A stretch of DNA of 64,000 bases from Chthoniobacteraceae bacterium (GTDB taxonomy: Bacteria; Verrucomicrobiota; Verrucomicrobiia; Chthoniobacterales; Chthoniobacteraceae). The DNA is taken from the NCBI GenBank assembly GCA_028293625.1, contig JAQGOL010000033.1, positions 1 through 64,000 of the forward strand. Direction: 5' to 3'. Both the position numbers and the translations under genes were made by a program. The notes below the pieces were generated by a model. That model saw only the letters and a list, made by a program, of their open reading frames with translations, ran no database searches and had not been told where the DNA came from. This document shows positions 1-8,352 of the stretch, piece after piece; position 1 is the stretch's first letter; each line of letters opens with the position of its first letter.

Positions 1-101
1 CAGTGGTAATAAGCCACCTCCGCGTCCGCCGCCGCCCGACTCCTCCCGTATCGCATACTAAAAACCGTTTACTGGCTTCGACGGTAGGTCAATGCCTCTT
101 T

Positions 102-299
102 CCGATAAAGTGTCTGTCCCTTCTTGATTCAGTCCTTGTCCCTGATTCCGTCCCTGATTCCTGTCCCCCCGATAAAGTGTCTGTCCCAGAAGTTGCCCCC
201 GTTTCCCCGTTTTCCGATAAAGTGTCTGTCCCTTGATTCCGTCCCGATAAAGTGTCTGTCCCTTGATTCCGTCCTGTCCCCCGATAAAGTGTCTGTCCC
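102..299 (+). repeat. Five copies of a 19-bp repeat, CCGATAAAGTGTCTGTCCC
   Basis: Identical copies lie at 102-120, 169-187, 214-232, 244-262 and 281-299. The spacers are 48, 26, 11 and 18 bp. They carry a second, looser motif (TTGATTCCGTCC and variants) at about 124, 142, 233 and 263, so the whole stretch looks like a degenerate tandem array. All copies have the same orientation. The last copy directly abuts the hsdR remnant. I recall similar GGGACAGACACTTTATC-type repeats being scattered in bacterial genomes and sometimes lying near RAYT (Y1) transposases, but no transposase is visible here. Confidence 0.85.
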
Positions 300-478
300 A
301 GATCACCCAGCGGGGCGTGATTGACGTGCTGCGGCACGGAATCAAGCACGGGGCACTGAGCTTTGATCTCTTTTTGGGCTCGCCTTCGCCGGAGAATCAG
401 AAGGCTGTGGGGCGTCATGCGGCCCACCGCTTCAGCATACGACGAGTAGGAAGCTCGGTTTTTGCCCGACTGATTTAA
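299..478 (+). pseudogene. hsdR: Remnant of type I restriction enzyme R subunit (N-terminal part)
   Basis: An open stretch of about 59 codons reads ITQRGVIDVLRHGIKHG, then FDLFLGSPSPENQKAV and AAHRFSI. These match the N-terminal region of HsdR type I restriction subunits, which read roughly 'DVLRHGIKD...F.L....PSP....A....A.NRFSI.RQLRYS'. The match fades after RFSI, and the frame stops at 476-478. There is no start codon of its own: the frame enters from the 19-bp repeat array. HsdR is normally about 800-1000 residues with helicase and nuclease domains, so this is a broken leftover. A truncated hsdM lies at 53250-53462 on the same strand. Assignment rests on recalled family motifs. Confidence 0.6.
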
Positions 479-593
479 AGTTCCCGGCTCCGCAAAAAGT
501 TGTGCTGGCGTCTCTTGTACGGAAAGAGCGGGAGCCGGAACGGGAATTTTCCTTTCAAGTTGGCTTAAACATCCGGTCCGGGTATGTTGCCGC

Positions 594-3500
594 ATGCGCC
601 GCCACCCCTGGAGCCTTCTACTTTCCCTGCTTGCCGTTGTTTTGCTTAATGCGGTGCCGGCTTTGGCCAATGTAGCGCCTGAATTCATCCCGCCTGCCTC
701 CGTACCGGCATTGAGAGTGGGGGGAACTGCTCAGGATCTCGACCTGCGACCCCTGTTTCGCGATCCGGATGTCCTCGGCACGGCGGTCCGGGTAAGTGTC
801 CGCCTGGGGGCGACGATCAAGACCTTTGATATCGCCCTTTTTGATCAGGAGAAACCGATCACCGTCACCAATTTCCTAGCCTATTTGAATGCCGGACGCT
901 TCGATTCCAATTTTTTCCATCGTTCAGTCGCGGGGTTTGTTGTCCAGGGCGGCGGTTTTGCATGGAGCAGTGCGAACAACGTGGTGTCTGTGCCTACGTT
1001 TGAGAAGATCAAGAATGAACCGGGCATCTCGAATCTGCGGGGCACCGTAGCCATGGCCAAATTGGGCGGCGATCCGGATAGCGCTACCAGCCAGTGGTTC
1101 GTCAATCTGGCCGACAACTCCGGCAACCTGGATGCGCAAAATGGCGGGTTCACCGTTTTTGGGCGGGTCCTCGGGACCGGGATGACGCTGGTGGACGAAA
1201 TCGCGGCTCTGCCCGTCTACAATGCCGGGTCGCCCTTTGATTCGTTGCCGTTGAAGGGATACACGAGCGGCTCGATCACGCGGGTTTACACAGTGGAGAC
1301 CAACACGGCGCTCGTCCCGACCCTTAGTTTCAGCGCCGTTTCCAGCAATCCGAGCCTGGTTGGTGCCTCGATGACAGGAACAACGCTGCGGCTGACACCG
1401 GGTGCCTCGAGTGGCACCACCACCATTACCGTGAGCGCAACGGACCTCGACGGCGCCATCAAGGAGGTGGCCCTCACGATCAACGTCCTTGCACAGTCCG
1501 CCGGCTGGCATGCGGAAAAAGGACCCGATGGTGAATTCAACCTCTTCTCCCTGGATCGGGCCGACTCGAGCCCGCTCATCGAAAATCCGGTGCCCGTGCA
1601 CTGGGGACCGGTGTTCCTGAATACTCCATCGACTCGTAATTTCACGATAACGAACAAAGGACCGGCCGCCCTCGCCAGCTTTTCGATCACCCGCGCAGGC
1701 TCCAATCCCGACGATTTCGCCATTACCAGCGACGCCGGACCGAGCACTTTGGCGGGTGGCGCGAGCACCACTTTCACCGTTGTCTTTACGCCTTCGGCGA
1801 TCGGACCGCGCAGCGCGCTATTGCATCTAACAAGCAGTGATCCCAACGAGGCGTCCCTCGATATTGCCGTCTCCGGGACAGGCACGTCCCCCGACGACGT
1901 CATCCCGCCAACGCTAAGCCCGGCATCGCCCCAGACCCTGATCGCTGATGCAAGGCGGCTCGCCCAAATTCCCGATTGGCGCGGAACCCTCGTGACTGCA
2001 ACTGACAATAAGGAGGTCGTTTCTTTTACCCAAACGCCATTGCCGGGCAGCTTCCAACCGATTGGCGATTATTCCCTCATCTTTTCCGCCACGGACGCCG
2101 CCGGTAACACGAGCAGTGTGCAGAGCACACTCAAGGTGCTCTACGATCCGGCCACGATACCGCAACTCAGCCTGAGCGCGGCCCTCGGTGGGGCGGATGT
2201 CCCGGCGGCGGGCAATACCGATTTGCCCGCCGGCAGCTTTTTGAGCGCGTTCGGCACCCCGGCCATCAGCGATACCGGCAGTCTGGCCGCCCGTGTCACC
2301 ATTACCGCCGGCAAAGCCAGGCTCGCGGGGATCTACTGGGAAAATGAAGCCGGGGAAAACAAAATCGTTGCCCGTCAGAATCAACCTTCAAGCGGGACGA
2401 ATTTTAAGAGCTTTCGCGATCCGGTGCTCGCGCCTGGAGGGGCGATTGCGTTTGCGGCGACTCTCAACGGGCGCAAGGCGAACGAAGATGAAGGTCTTTG
2501 GACGAATCTCTTCGGCTCCCTTGCCCCGGTTCTGCGGGAGGGTGGAGAAATCCCGGGGCTGGGCGGACTGAAGCTCAAATCGATTACGACTATTTCTTTG
2601 GAAGACGACGCGTTGCTCGCTTTGGTAAAGCTCCTGCCGATGCCGGGGCTTGTGACGCCCGCGAATGACACTGCGTTGGTGCGTATCACGGGTCTTCAGG
2701 CCGGAAGATTGCTTGTACGAACCGGGGTTGCTTTTGACGGTTCACTCATCAAACAGATCAGCGTGTTTCAACCTGCCGCACGTTCTCCCGGGCAGGGGCG
2801 CTGGAGTTCAGGCAACAATGTCCTGGCGAAACTGACCCTGGCGGATCGGCGCACCGTTGTGGCCACCCTGCACAACGACGGCACTCAGGCCACCCTGCTG
2901 CAAACCCGGGCTGCCGGCGCCGGACTGGCGAGCCTGAGCCTGCCCGCGCTCGGCGGCTCAAGTGTCGCAGTGCTCGCCACCAAGGCCATCGCTCCCGGCA
3001 TTACCGCCGCCAATGATAGCGCGTTGTACTTTGCCCCCAACGGCACCGAATTTACGGACGTCATTCGCGAAGAACCCGGAGCGGGGAAATTCGCCAGCTT
3101 TTCGGATCCCGTCGTCAATGATCAGGGTGAGATGCTCTTTTTCGGAACGCGTCGTGGCGCTGTGGCAGGGAGCCCGAGTGTGACTGCTCTCTGGCAAATC
3201 AACCATCTTTCGCCGTTGCAACTTGTCGCCCAAATCGGCGGTCCGGCTGCCGACAAAGAAGGAAACCCGCTCGCGGATACCGTTTGGAGCACGTTCACCT
3301 CTTTTGCTTTGCCCGATGGATCCGGGCCGGTCTTTGTCGCCCAACTAAGCGGCCGTGCTGTCACGGGACAAAAGAAACTGGGGCTGTGGGCTGCGGACTC
3401 CGCGGGAAAGGTTAGGCAACTCCTGCGGACCGGCGACGATGTCCCCTTCCCCGCGGGCGCCAAACGTCTGACCGGCTTCACCATTCTCAATGCGCTGCCC

Positions 3501-3605
3501 GGCAGTTTTGGTGTGCGCCGCAGCTACAATGCTTCCGGCGCGCTGGCCCTCCAGGCGACTTTTGCCGATCGCACTCAGGCGATCTTGCGCGTGAACGTGC
3601 CGTAA
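594..3605 (+). CDS. Large secreted protein with cyclophilin-type peptidyl-prolyl isomerase domain
   Basis: The 1003-residue product begins with a signal peptide (cleavage probably after ALA, about residue 25), so it is exported. Residues about 75-225 form a cyclophilin domain: FFHRSVAGFVVQGGG carries the catalytic Arg of the family's FHR motif, followed by SQWFVNL and GFTVFGRVLGTGM. Residues about 235-300 look like a cadherin/Ig-type beta domain. Residues about 325-430 resemble a choice-of-anchor D domain (FTITNKGPAAL, FTPSAIGPRSALL). The C-terminal half repeats a NxxG...GLW-like pattern seen in large verrucomicrobial and planctomycete extracellular proteins. The isomerase is probably active; the role of the rest is unknown. 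The next gene, 53 bp downstream, is another secreted repeat protein. Confidence 0.85.
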   Translation: MRRHPWSLLLSLLAVVLLNAVPALANVAPEFIPPASVPALRVGGTAQDLDLRPLFRDPDVLGTAVRVSVRLGATIKTFDIALFDQEKPITVTNFLAYLNAGRFDSNFFHRSVAGFVVQGGGFAWSSANNVVSVPTFEKIKNEPGISNLRGTVAMAKLGGDPDSATSQWFVNLADNSGNLDAQNGGFTVFGRVLGTGMTLVDEIAALPVYNAGSPFDSLPLKGYTSGSITRVYTVETNTALVPTLSFSAVSSNPSLVGASMTGTTLRLTPGASSGTTTITVSATDLDGAIKEVALTINVLAQSAGWHAEKGPDGEFNLFSLDRADSSPLIENPVPVHWGPVFLNTPSTRNFTITNKGPAALASFSITRAGSNPDDFAITSDAGPSTLAGGASTTFTVVFTPSAIGPRSALLHLTSSDPNEASLDIAVSGTGTSPDDVIPPTLSPASPQTLIADARRLAQIPDWRGTLVTATDNKEVVSFTQTPLPGSFQPIGDYSLIFSATDAAGNTSSVQSTLKVLYDPATIPQLSLSAALGGADVPAAGNTDLPAGSFLSAFGTPAISDTGSLAARVTITAGKARLAGIYWENEAGENKIVARQNQPSSGTNFKSFRDPVLAPGGAIAFAATLNGRKANEDEGLWTNLFGSLAPVLREGGEIPGLGGLKLKSITTISLEDDALLALVKLLPMPGLVTPANDTALVRITGLQAGRLLVRTGVAFDGSLIKQISVFQPAARSPGQGRWSSGNNVLAKLTLADRRTVVATLHNDGTQATLLQTRAAGAGLASLSLPALGGSSVAVLATKAIAPGITAANDSALYFAPNGTEFTDVIREEPGAGKFASFSDPVVNDQGEMLFFGTRRGAVAGSPSVTALWQINHLSPLQLVAQIGGPAADKEGNPLADTVWSTFTSFALPDGSGPVFVAQLSGRAVTGQKKLGLWAADSAGKVRQLLRTGDDVPFPAGAKRLTGFTILNALPGSFGVRRSYNASGALALQATFADRTQAILRVNVP

Positions 3606-3658
3606 GCCCCTAAGCTTGCGTGGCTTCCCGGACTTAATACCTCCAGCCACTACCCCTT

Positions 3659-5470
3659 ATGCCACGCCTACTCGCCCTGCTCTTTTCATTCTTCTTTGTC
3701 ATTCTTTCATCCGTGCAGGCGCAAAGTGTCTTCGCGTTTGGTGGCACAGATGCCACAGTTGGAGAAGTAGGCGGCGCCTCGGGATTTCAGATCACGCGCA
3801 CCGGCGACACCACGGTGGCTGCCACCGTCCATGTGGTCTTTGGCGTGCCGGCGGTTCTTAATGGCACCTCGGCAGCGACCTACGGCGACGATTACTCCAG
3901 TTCTTTGGGCCAAATCAGCGATGTCACTTTCGATGCCGGCGAGACGAGCAAAGTCATTCCGGTGACCATTATTGACGACACGCTCTCCGAAGCCACCGAG
4001 CAGTTCCAGATCACCCTGAGCGCTTCGGGCAACAACTCTGTCAGCGATCAATCCAAGTTCCTCGTTACCATTTCTGATAACGAGCCGTCGGCCGGCACCT
4101 TCAAGTTTTCCCAGTTCACAGCGGACGTGGACTCCGGCTCCACGCTGACGCTGACGGTGAATCGGACGGATGGCAGCTTCGGCACCGCAACTGTCGAGTG
4201 GTCAACGAGCGGCGGCTTCGCAAGGAAGAGCGGTACACTGACTTTCGCGGATGGCGTCACTTCGCAGAGCTTCGATATTGCCATTCCCGAAGAAGCGGCA
4301 GGCTCGGCCAACTACGAGGTGGACATCAGCCTGGGAAATCCCACGGGCGGAACGAACCTGGGCGTGCCGACCTTCGTGGCCGCCACGGTGCATGTCCCTG
4401 TGGCGCCGGAATCGTACCTGGCGCAGACCGCCGGTTTCAGCGGTCTGCTGGGTGCCGATGATCTGGCCCATGGATATGGCTCCATTGCCGTGAATATCAC
4501 TTCCACCGGAAAATTAACCGGCAAACTGGTGCTGAACGGCGGCGCGCCAACCGTGCTGAAGGGAACCATCAATTCGAGTGGCGTTTACTCGCAAAACATC
4601 AGCGTAAAGAAGGGAGCTGTCGCCGTGACAAAGAGCGTTTCGCTGAAATTCGGCACGACGCAGGTTACCGGCACATTCGATGACGGCTCCGGCCGACCCG
4701 TTCGCAATATCACCGGCGAACGGAACCTGATCGTTGCCAAGAAAACCTCCGCCGCGGCGACGGGTTATTATACCTTTCGTCTTTTCAACACCTCGCTGGC
4801 CGGGGTCGGCTTCCGCGCGCCCGGCACCGTCACGGTTTTAAAAACCGGCAAGGTGACCTATAAAGGGACGCTGCCCGATGGGACCAAGGTTTCGCAAGGG
4901 GCCACCCTTTCCGCTTCCGGGAGTTTCTTCATTTCCATTCCGCTGTATAAGAAGAACAGCCTGGGCGAGTACCCGGGTTATTTCCAAGGGACAGCCGTGG
5001 CCGGCTTCAACAACAGCAGCCGTGGCTTTTCCGGCGATCTCTTCTGGACCAAGCCTGCTTCAGTCGCCCCGGCGCCCGGTGAGTTATACAAGACCGGTGT
5101 CTCCCTGGTGGACTGCCAGTTGCAGGCCCAGCCGTATGTGAAGCCGGCGGCCCAGCACCGGGCGCTGTCCACACTGGACACCTCGAACGGCAACGCACTC
5201 CTGGCCATTCGTGGTGGGGATCTGGCTGCGGAAATCAATCACGCCGCCACAGTCGATGCGAGCAACCATCTTTCGGTGACTGCTCCGGGCGATGATGCGA
5301 TCAAGGTAACCCTTGTGGCGGCAAATGGCACCTTTCACGGCACTTTCATCCATCCGGTCGACCACAAGATCCGTGCCTTTTCCGGAGTGGTCCTGCAAGG
5401 CTCCGGCTTTATCCAGGGATTCTTCCCCGGGATCGATGTGGCCGGCGTGGTGAGCATCAACGCCCAGTAA
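3659..5470 (+). CDS. Secreted Calx-beta domain protein
   Basis: The 603-residue protein has a signal peptide (MPRLLALLFSFFFVILSSVQA). One or two Calx-beta domains follow at residues about 20-135 (TYGDDYSS, FDAGETSKVIPVTIIDD, EATEQFQITLS) and about 140-250 (GTATVEWSTSGG, DGVTSQSFDIAIPEE). Calx-beta folds are Ca2+-binding or adhesive beta modules in extracellular proteins. The C-terminal 350 residues repeat a pattern of the type GKLTGKLVLNGG, GVTVLKTGKVTYKGTL and FSGVVLQG, a beta-rich repeat I have seen in verrucomicrobial surface proteins but cannot name. It lies 53 bp after the cyclophilin protein and is probably co-transcribed. It converges with the TolC-like gene. Confidence 0.8.
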   Translation: MPRLLALLFSFFFVILSSVQAQSVFAFGGTDATVGEVGGASGFQITRTGDTTVAATVHVVFGVPAVLNGTSAATYGDDYSSSLGQISDVTFDAGETSKVIPVTIIDDTLSEATEQFQITLSASGNNSVSDQSKFLVTISDNEPSAGTFKFSQFTADVDSGSTLTLTVNRTDGSFGTATVEWSTSGGFARKSGTLTFADGVTSQSFDIAIPEEAAGSANYEVDISLGNPTGGTNLGVPTFVAATVHVPVAPESYLAQTAGFSGLLGADDLAHGYGSIAVNITSTGKLTGKLVLNGGAPTVLKGTINSSGVYSQNISVKKGAVAVTKSVSLKFGTTQVTGTFDDGSGRPVRNITGERNLIVAKKTSAAATGYYTFRLFNTSLAGVGFRAPGTVTVLKTGKVTYKGTLPDGTKVSQGATLSASGSFFISIPLYKKNSLGEYPGYFQGTAVAGFNNSSRGFSGDLFWTKPASVAPAPGELYKTGVSLVDCQLQAQPYVKPAAQHRALSTLDTSNGNALLAIRGGDLAAEINHAATVDASNHLSVTAPGDDAIKVTLVAANGTFHGTFIHPVDHKIRAFSGVVLQGSGFIQGFFPGIDVAGVVSINAQ

Positions 5471-5552
5471 GCCTTTCCCTGCGTCTCCGGAATTCGTTGA
5501 TTCCGGGACGCTCGCCGGGTTTTCAGAAAAAGCGCGCTCCGGAATCGCCGGC

Positions 5553-7025
5553 CTACTCCATGATGACGTTGTAACGGCGGAGCGTGGTGCCGGTCTGGCG
5601 GCGGTACTCGGAGAGCGCTTTGTTATAGTCGGCACGCGAGCGAAGTTCCGCCTGCTCGGCTTCCGCCAGTTTTTTCTGGAGTTCGAGCACTTCAAAGGTG
5701 ATGCCGCTGCCGGTGCGGAGCCGAATCTCGCCCGCATCGAGGCTTTCCTGGGCGAGAACATGGGCTTCACTTGTCGAGGCAATCCGCTCGCGCGAGGTAA
5801 TGATCTGGCCCGAGGCGTTGTCGACATCGACAACGATTTGCTGCTCGATGCGCTGCAGGTTGATCACTGCCTGGGCGGAAGAAAGCTGGGCGGATGCCAC
5901 GCTCGCGCGGCCCGCATTATTGGGAATCGGCACGCTGAAAATGGCGCCGGCGCTCCAGGAGGTGCGATCGCCGCGGCCAACGTGCTCAAAGCTTCCGCCA
6001 AACCCATTGTCGACGCCGATCAGGTTAAGGCTCGCGTTGAGGTCAAGCCGGGGGAGCGCCTGGTTTTTGGTAAAAGCGAGATTGATATGCCGGTTGCGGA
6101 TTTCCAGAAGCGCCTGCTGGTAATCGGGACGCAGCGAAATCGCTTCCGTAATCCCGGCGGGGACATCGGCCTTAAAGGAATGCGAGGGTGGCGGCTCAAT
6201 CTCCACCTGCACGGAGAGCATCTGCTCAAGATCGTGGGTAACGAGTTGTTTAAGAAGGTTTTCGTTATCCTTGACCTGGCGCCGGGCGAGGATGACGCCT
6301 TCCTGGCGGGCGGCGGCTTCGGCGCGGGCGGTGGTGACATCAAGTTGCGCCATGACGCCGATCTGGGCGCGTTTGGAGTTGTCGCTGAGAAGCTGCAAGG
6401 CGAGTTGCCGCGAGCGTTCAGCCACGCGCAACGTTTCATGGGCGAGATGGAGTTCGTTATAGACAAAATCGGTCGTCGTCACCGTGTCGATGATCCGCTG
6501 GCGCAATTGCCATTCGGAAACGAGCACGTTGTTCCGGGCAATGCGGATTTGGGCAAGGTTGGCGGAAGTGCCAAAGCCGCGCAGCAGCGGTTGATTAAGG
6601 CCGATGCTTGCGTTGGAATTAATCTCGTCGCCCAGATCGCCACTGCGGCCCGGAGTATTGATGGCGCCGATGCCAAGGTCATAGCTAAGGCCCCAAGGGG
6701 TAAGTCCGCTCAGGCCGGTGGTAATGGAGTCGGTCCGGGCAGTGCCGCTGCCAGGCAGGTGTTGCCCGTTGGTAAAGAGGTCGCGCACGGTGTTCTCGCT
6801 GCGGGACGCGGAGATATCGAAGTTCGGATCGAAGCGGCCGATTTCGCGGATAACATTTTGCCGGGCGATCCGGGGTTGGAAACGCTCGACTTCGATCGTG
6901 AAATTCTTAGCAAGTGCCATTCGAACTGCCGACTCGATAGTGAGATGCAAAATGCCAGGGCGGGAGACGGTCTCGCCCGCGACGGCGGCAAGGGGCAGAA
7001 ACAGGAGGAGGGCGGAACGAAACAT
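5553..7025 (-). CDS. TolC-family outer membrane protein
   Basis: The 490-residue protein starts with a signal peptide (MFRSALLLFLPLAAVAG). It has the TolC/OEP architecture of two long helical repeats: AVRMALAKNFTIEVERFQPRIA near the N-terminus, then ARNNVLVSEWQLRQRIIDTV and long coiled-coil helices with LDVTTARAEAAARQEGV in the middle, and the equivalent motif near the C-terminus (GSGITFEVLELQKKLAEAEQ). TolC trimers form an outer-membrane channel and periplasmic tunnel for type I secretion or RND efflux. No membrane-fusion protein or inner-membrane pump lies beside it, so its partner must be encoded elsewhere. It is transcribed convergently to the Calx-beta gene and divergently from the TPR protein. 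Confidence 0.88.
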   Translation of the reverse strand: MFRSALLLFLPLAAVAGETVSRPGILHLTIESAVRMALAKNFTIEVERFQPRIARQNVIREIGRFDPNFDISASRSENTVRDLFTNGQHLPGSGTARTDSITTGLSGLTPWGLSYDLGIGAINTPGRSGDLGDEINSNASIGLNQPLLRGFGTSANLAQIRIARNNVLVSEWQLRQRIIDTVTTTDFVYNELHLAHETLRVAERSRQLALQLLSDNSKRAQIGVMAQLDVTTARAEAAARQEGVILARRQVKDNENLLKQLVTHDLEQMLSVQVEIEPPPSHSFKADVPAGITEAISLRPDYQQALLEIRNRHINLAFTKNQALPRLDLNASLNLIGVDNGFGGSFEHVGRGDRTSWSAGAIFSVPIPNNAGRASVASAQLSSAQAVINLQRIEQQIVVDVDNASGQIITSRERIASTSEAHVLAQESLDAGEIRLRTGSGITFEVLELQKKLAEAEQAELRSRADYNKALSEYRRQTGTTLRRYNVIME

Positions 7026-7239
7026 GGCGAGATAATCGTTGGGGGGAGAAATTCTTATTGGGAGTTCCGGCAGCCTGCGTGGGGTGGAAGGTGAAGCCGG
7101 GTTTTTGATGTAAGCGCAAACCTGAGAAAATGGGGACGGTTTTTCGAACCCATCGCATTTTAAAAAAAGGGACGGGAAGTTGTTTTCTTTCGGCGGTCCA
7201 TTTGACAGGTTAAGCCTGCGCTTCTACGGTGGCGACCCC

Positions 7240-8352
7240 ATGGCCGGCCGCTCCCCCATTTCCCGACAAACCTTAGGGAAAACTTTCCTTATTTCGCTCA
7301 GTGTACTGGGTATTGGCGCGCTCATTGAGCTCGGTGTGGCGGGATGGACTTTTGCGGATCGTTATCGGGTGCTGACTTCCCAGACGCCCAGAATCCGCCG
7401 CACGCTTCCTTCAGGAGTGCCGAAGACGCCTCCCCCCGAGGTCCTGGATGTCATGGCGGTAGGCGACACGGCGCTTGCCGATGCCGCGCCGGGAGATGCG
7501 CCGGTGCCGCCGGCCGCCACCCCCGAACCTGTCACCACGCCGATTGTTCCCCCGGCCAAACCGGTGCCGATTCCGCTGGCGAAACTCGATCAGAAAGCGC
7601 CTCCCGGCACGCGTTACCAGGAGTTGGTTGAACAGGGCAAAATTTTGCGGAGCCGCGGCGACATGAGCAACGCGCTGACCAAACTGCGCGAGGCGCAGGT
7701 GCTTGAGCCGGGCACGCCGCAGGCCATTACGGAGCTTGCCCTGACATTTGAAAAGATGGGGTTGATGGAAAAAGCGGCGGAGCAATGGAAACGGGTCCAT
7801 GAGCTTGGAGAAGTGACCGGGGCTTACTTCCAGGCGGCTGAAATGCGGCTGAAACAAAGCCAGTCAATGGCGATAAAGGCGGCCTCGACTGTTCTGGAAC
7901 AACCAGGCTCGGGCGTGAACCCGCAGGCCACGATCGGCATTGGCGATATCGAGCTTGAAAACGGGAACGATCCGGCCGCGTTAAAGAAATTCACCTTAAA
8001 AGTGCCGCTCAAGCTGCGCCCCCGTGCGCATGTGGACGTGCATGATGTGGTCATCCACGTGCTTTTTTATGACAGCGTAGGCGGAAAATCGGTGGTGCAG
8101 ACCAGCGCCAATGTGAATTCCCGCTGGGCGAGTCCGCCACCCGACTGGACCGAGGGCGACACGGAAGTGTTGGAGGTCGATTACAGCCAGCCGCGTCCCG
8201 ATCCCAACGAGATCACACACGAGGATCGGAAATATTTTGGCTACAACGTGCGTCTCTACTATAAGGGCGTCCTCCAAGATACGCGTGCGGAACCCACTCG
8301 CCTGGCAGCACAATTTGTTGCCCCGCAAACGCTTGAGAATCCTCCCCCTTAA
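7240..8352 (+). CDS. Membrane-anchored TPR protein of the pseudokinase operon
   Basis: The 370-residue product has one N-terminal membrane helix (about residues 14-36, FLISLSVLGIGALIELGVAG). A Pro/Ala-rich linker follows, then a TPR-like helical region (about 120-215, YQELVEQGKILRSRGDMSNALTKL, LTFEKMGLMEKAAEQW). A beta-rich C-terminal domain begins near 235 (FTLKVPLKLRPRAHVDVHDVVIHVLFYD). I do not recognise that domain. I chose the ATG at 7240; a TTG at 7180 with purine-rich sequence before it is in frame and would add 20 residues. The stop TAA overlaps the ATG of the next gene (TAATG), so translation is probably coupled. It looks like a scaffold working with the downstream receiver-pseudokinase fusion. 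Confidence 0.7.
   Translation: MAGRSPISRQTLGKTFLISLSVLGIGALIELGVAGWTFADRYRVLTSQTPRIRRTLPSGVPKTPPPEVLDVMAVGDTALADAAPGDAPVPPAATPEPVTTPIVPPAKPVPIPLAKLDQKAPPGTRYQELVEQGKILRSRGDMSNALTKLREAQVLEPGTPQAITELALTFEKMGLMEKAAEQWKRVHELGEVTGAYFQAAEMRLKQSQSMAIKAASTVLEQPGSGVNPQATIGIGDIELENGNDPAALKKFTLKVPLKLRPRAHVDVHDVVIHVLFYDSVGGKSVVQTSANVNSRWASPPPDWTEGDTEVLEVDYSQPRPDPNEITHEDRKYFGYNVRLYYKGVLQDTRAEPTRLAAQFVAPQTLENPPP

Larger units (their letters stand above)
1..593. other. Gene-poor left edge with repeats and a restriction-gene remnant
   Basis: No intact gene is supported here. Positions 1-101 show nothing I recognise. Positions 102-299 hold five copies of a 19-bp repeat and 299-478 a decayed hsdR piece, both listed separately. 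Positions 479-593 form the leader of the first intact gene, with no clear Shine-Dalgarno in front of the ATG at 594. Confidence 0.7.

Noticed and set aside
102-299. CRISPR array
   Set aside because: Repeats are only 19 bp and the spacers are 11-48 bp long with shared motifs, not unique equal-length spacers. There are no cas genes.
5487-5506. CCGGAAT...ATTCCGG hairpin as terminator between converging genes
   Set aside because: Only 7 bp of stem and no T run on either strand.
5760-7094. 444-codon plus-strand frame
   Set aside because: It is antisense to the TolC-like gene, which has a signal peptide and family motifs. The frame has no recognisable protein features.
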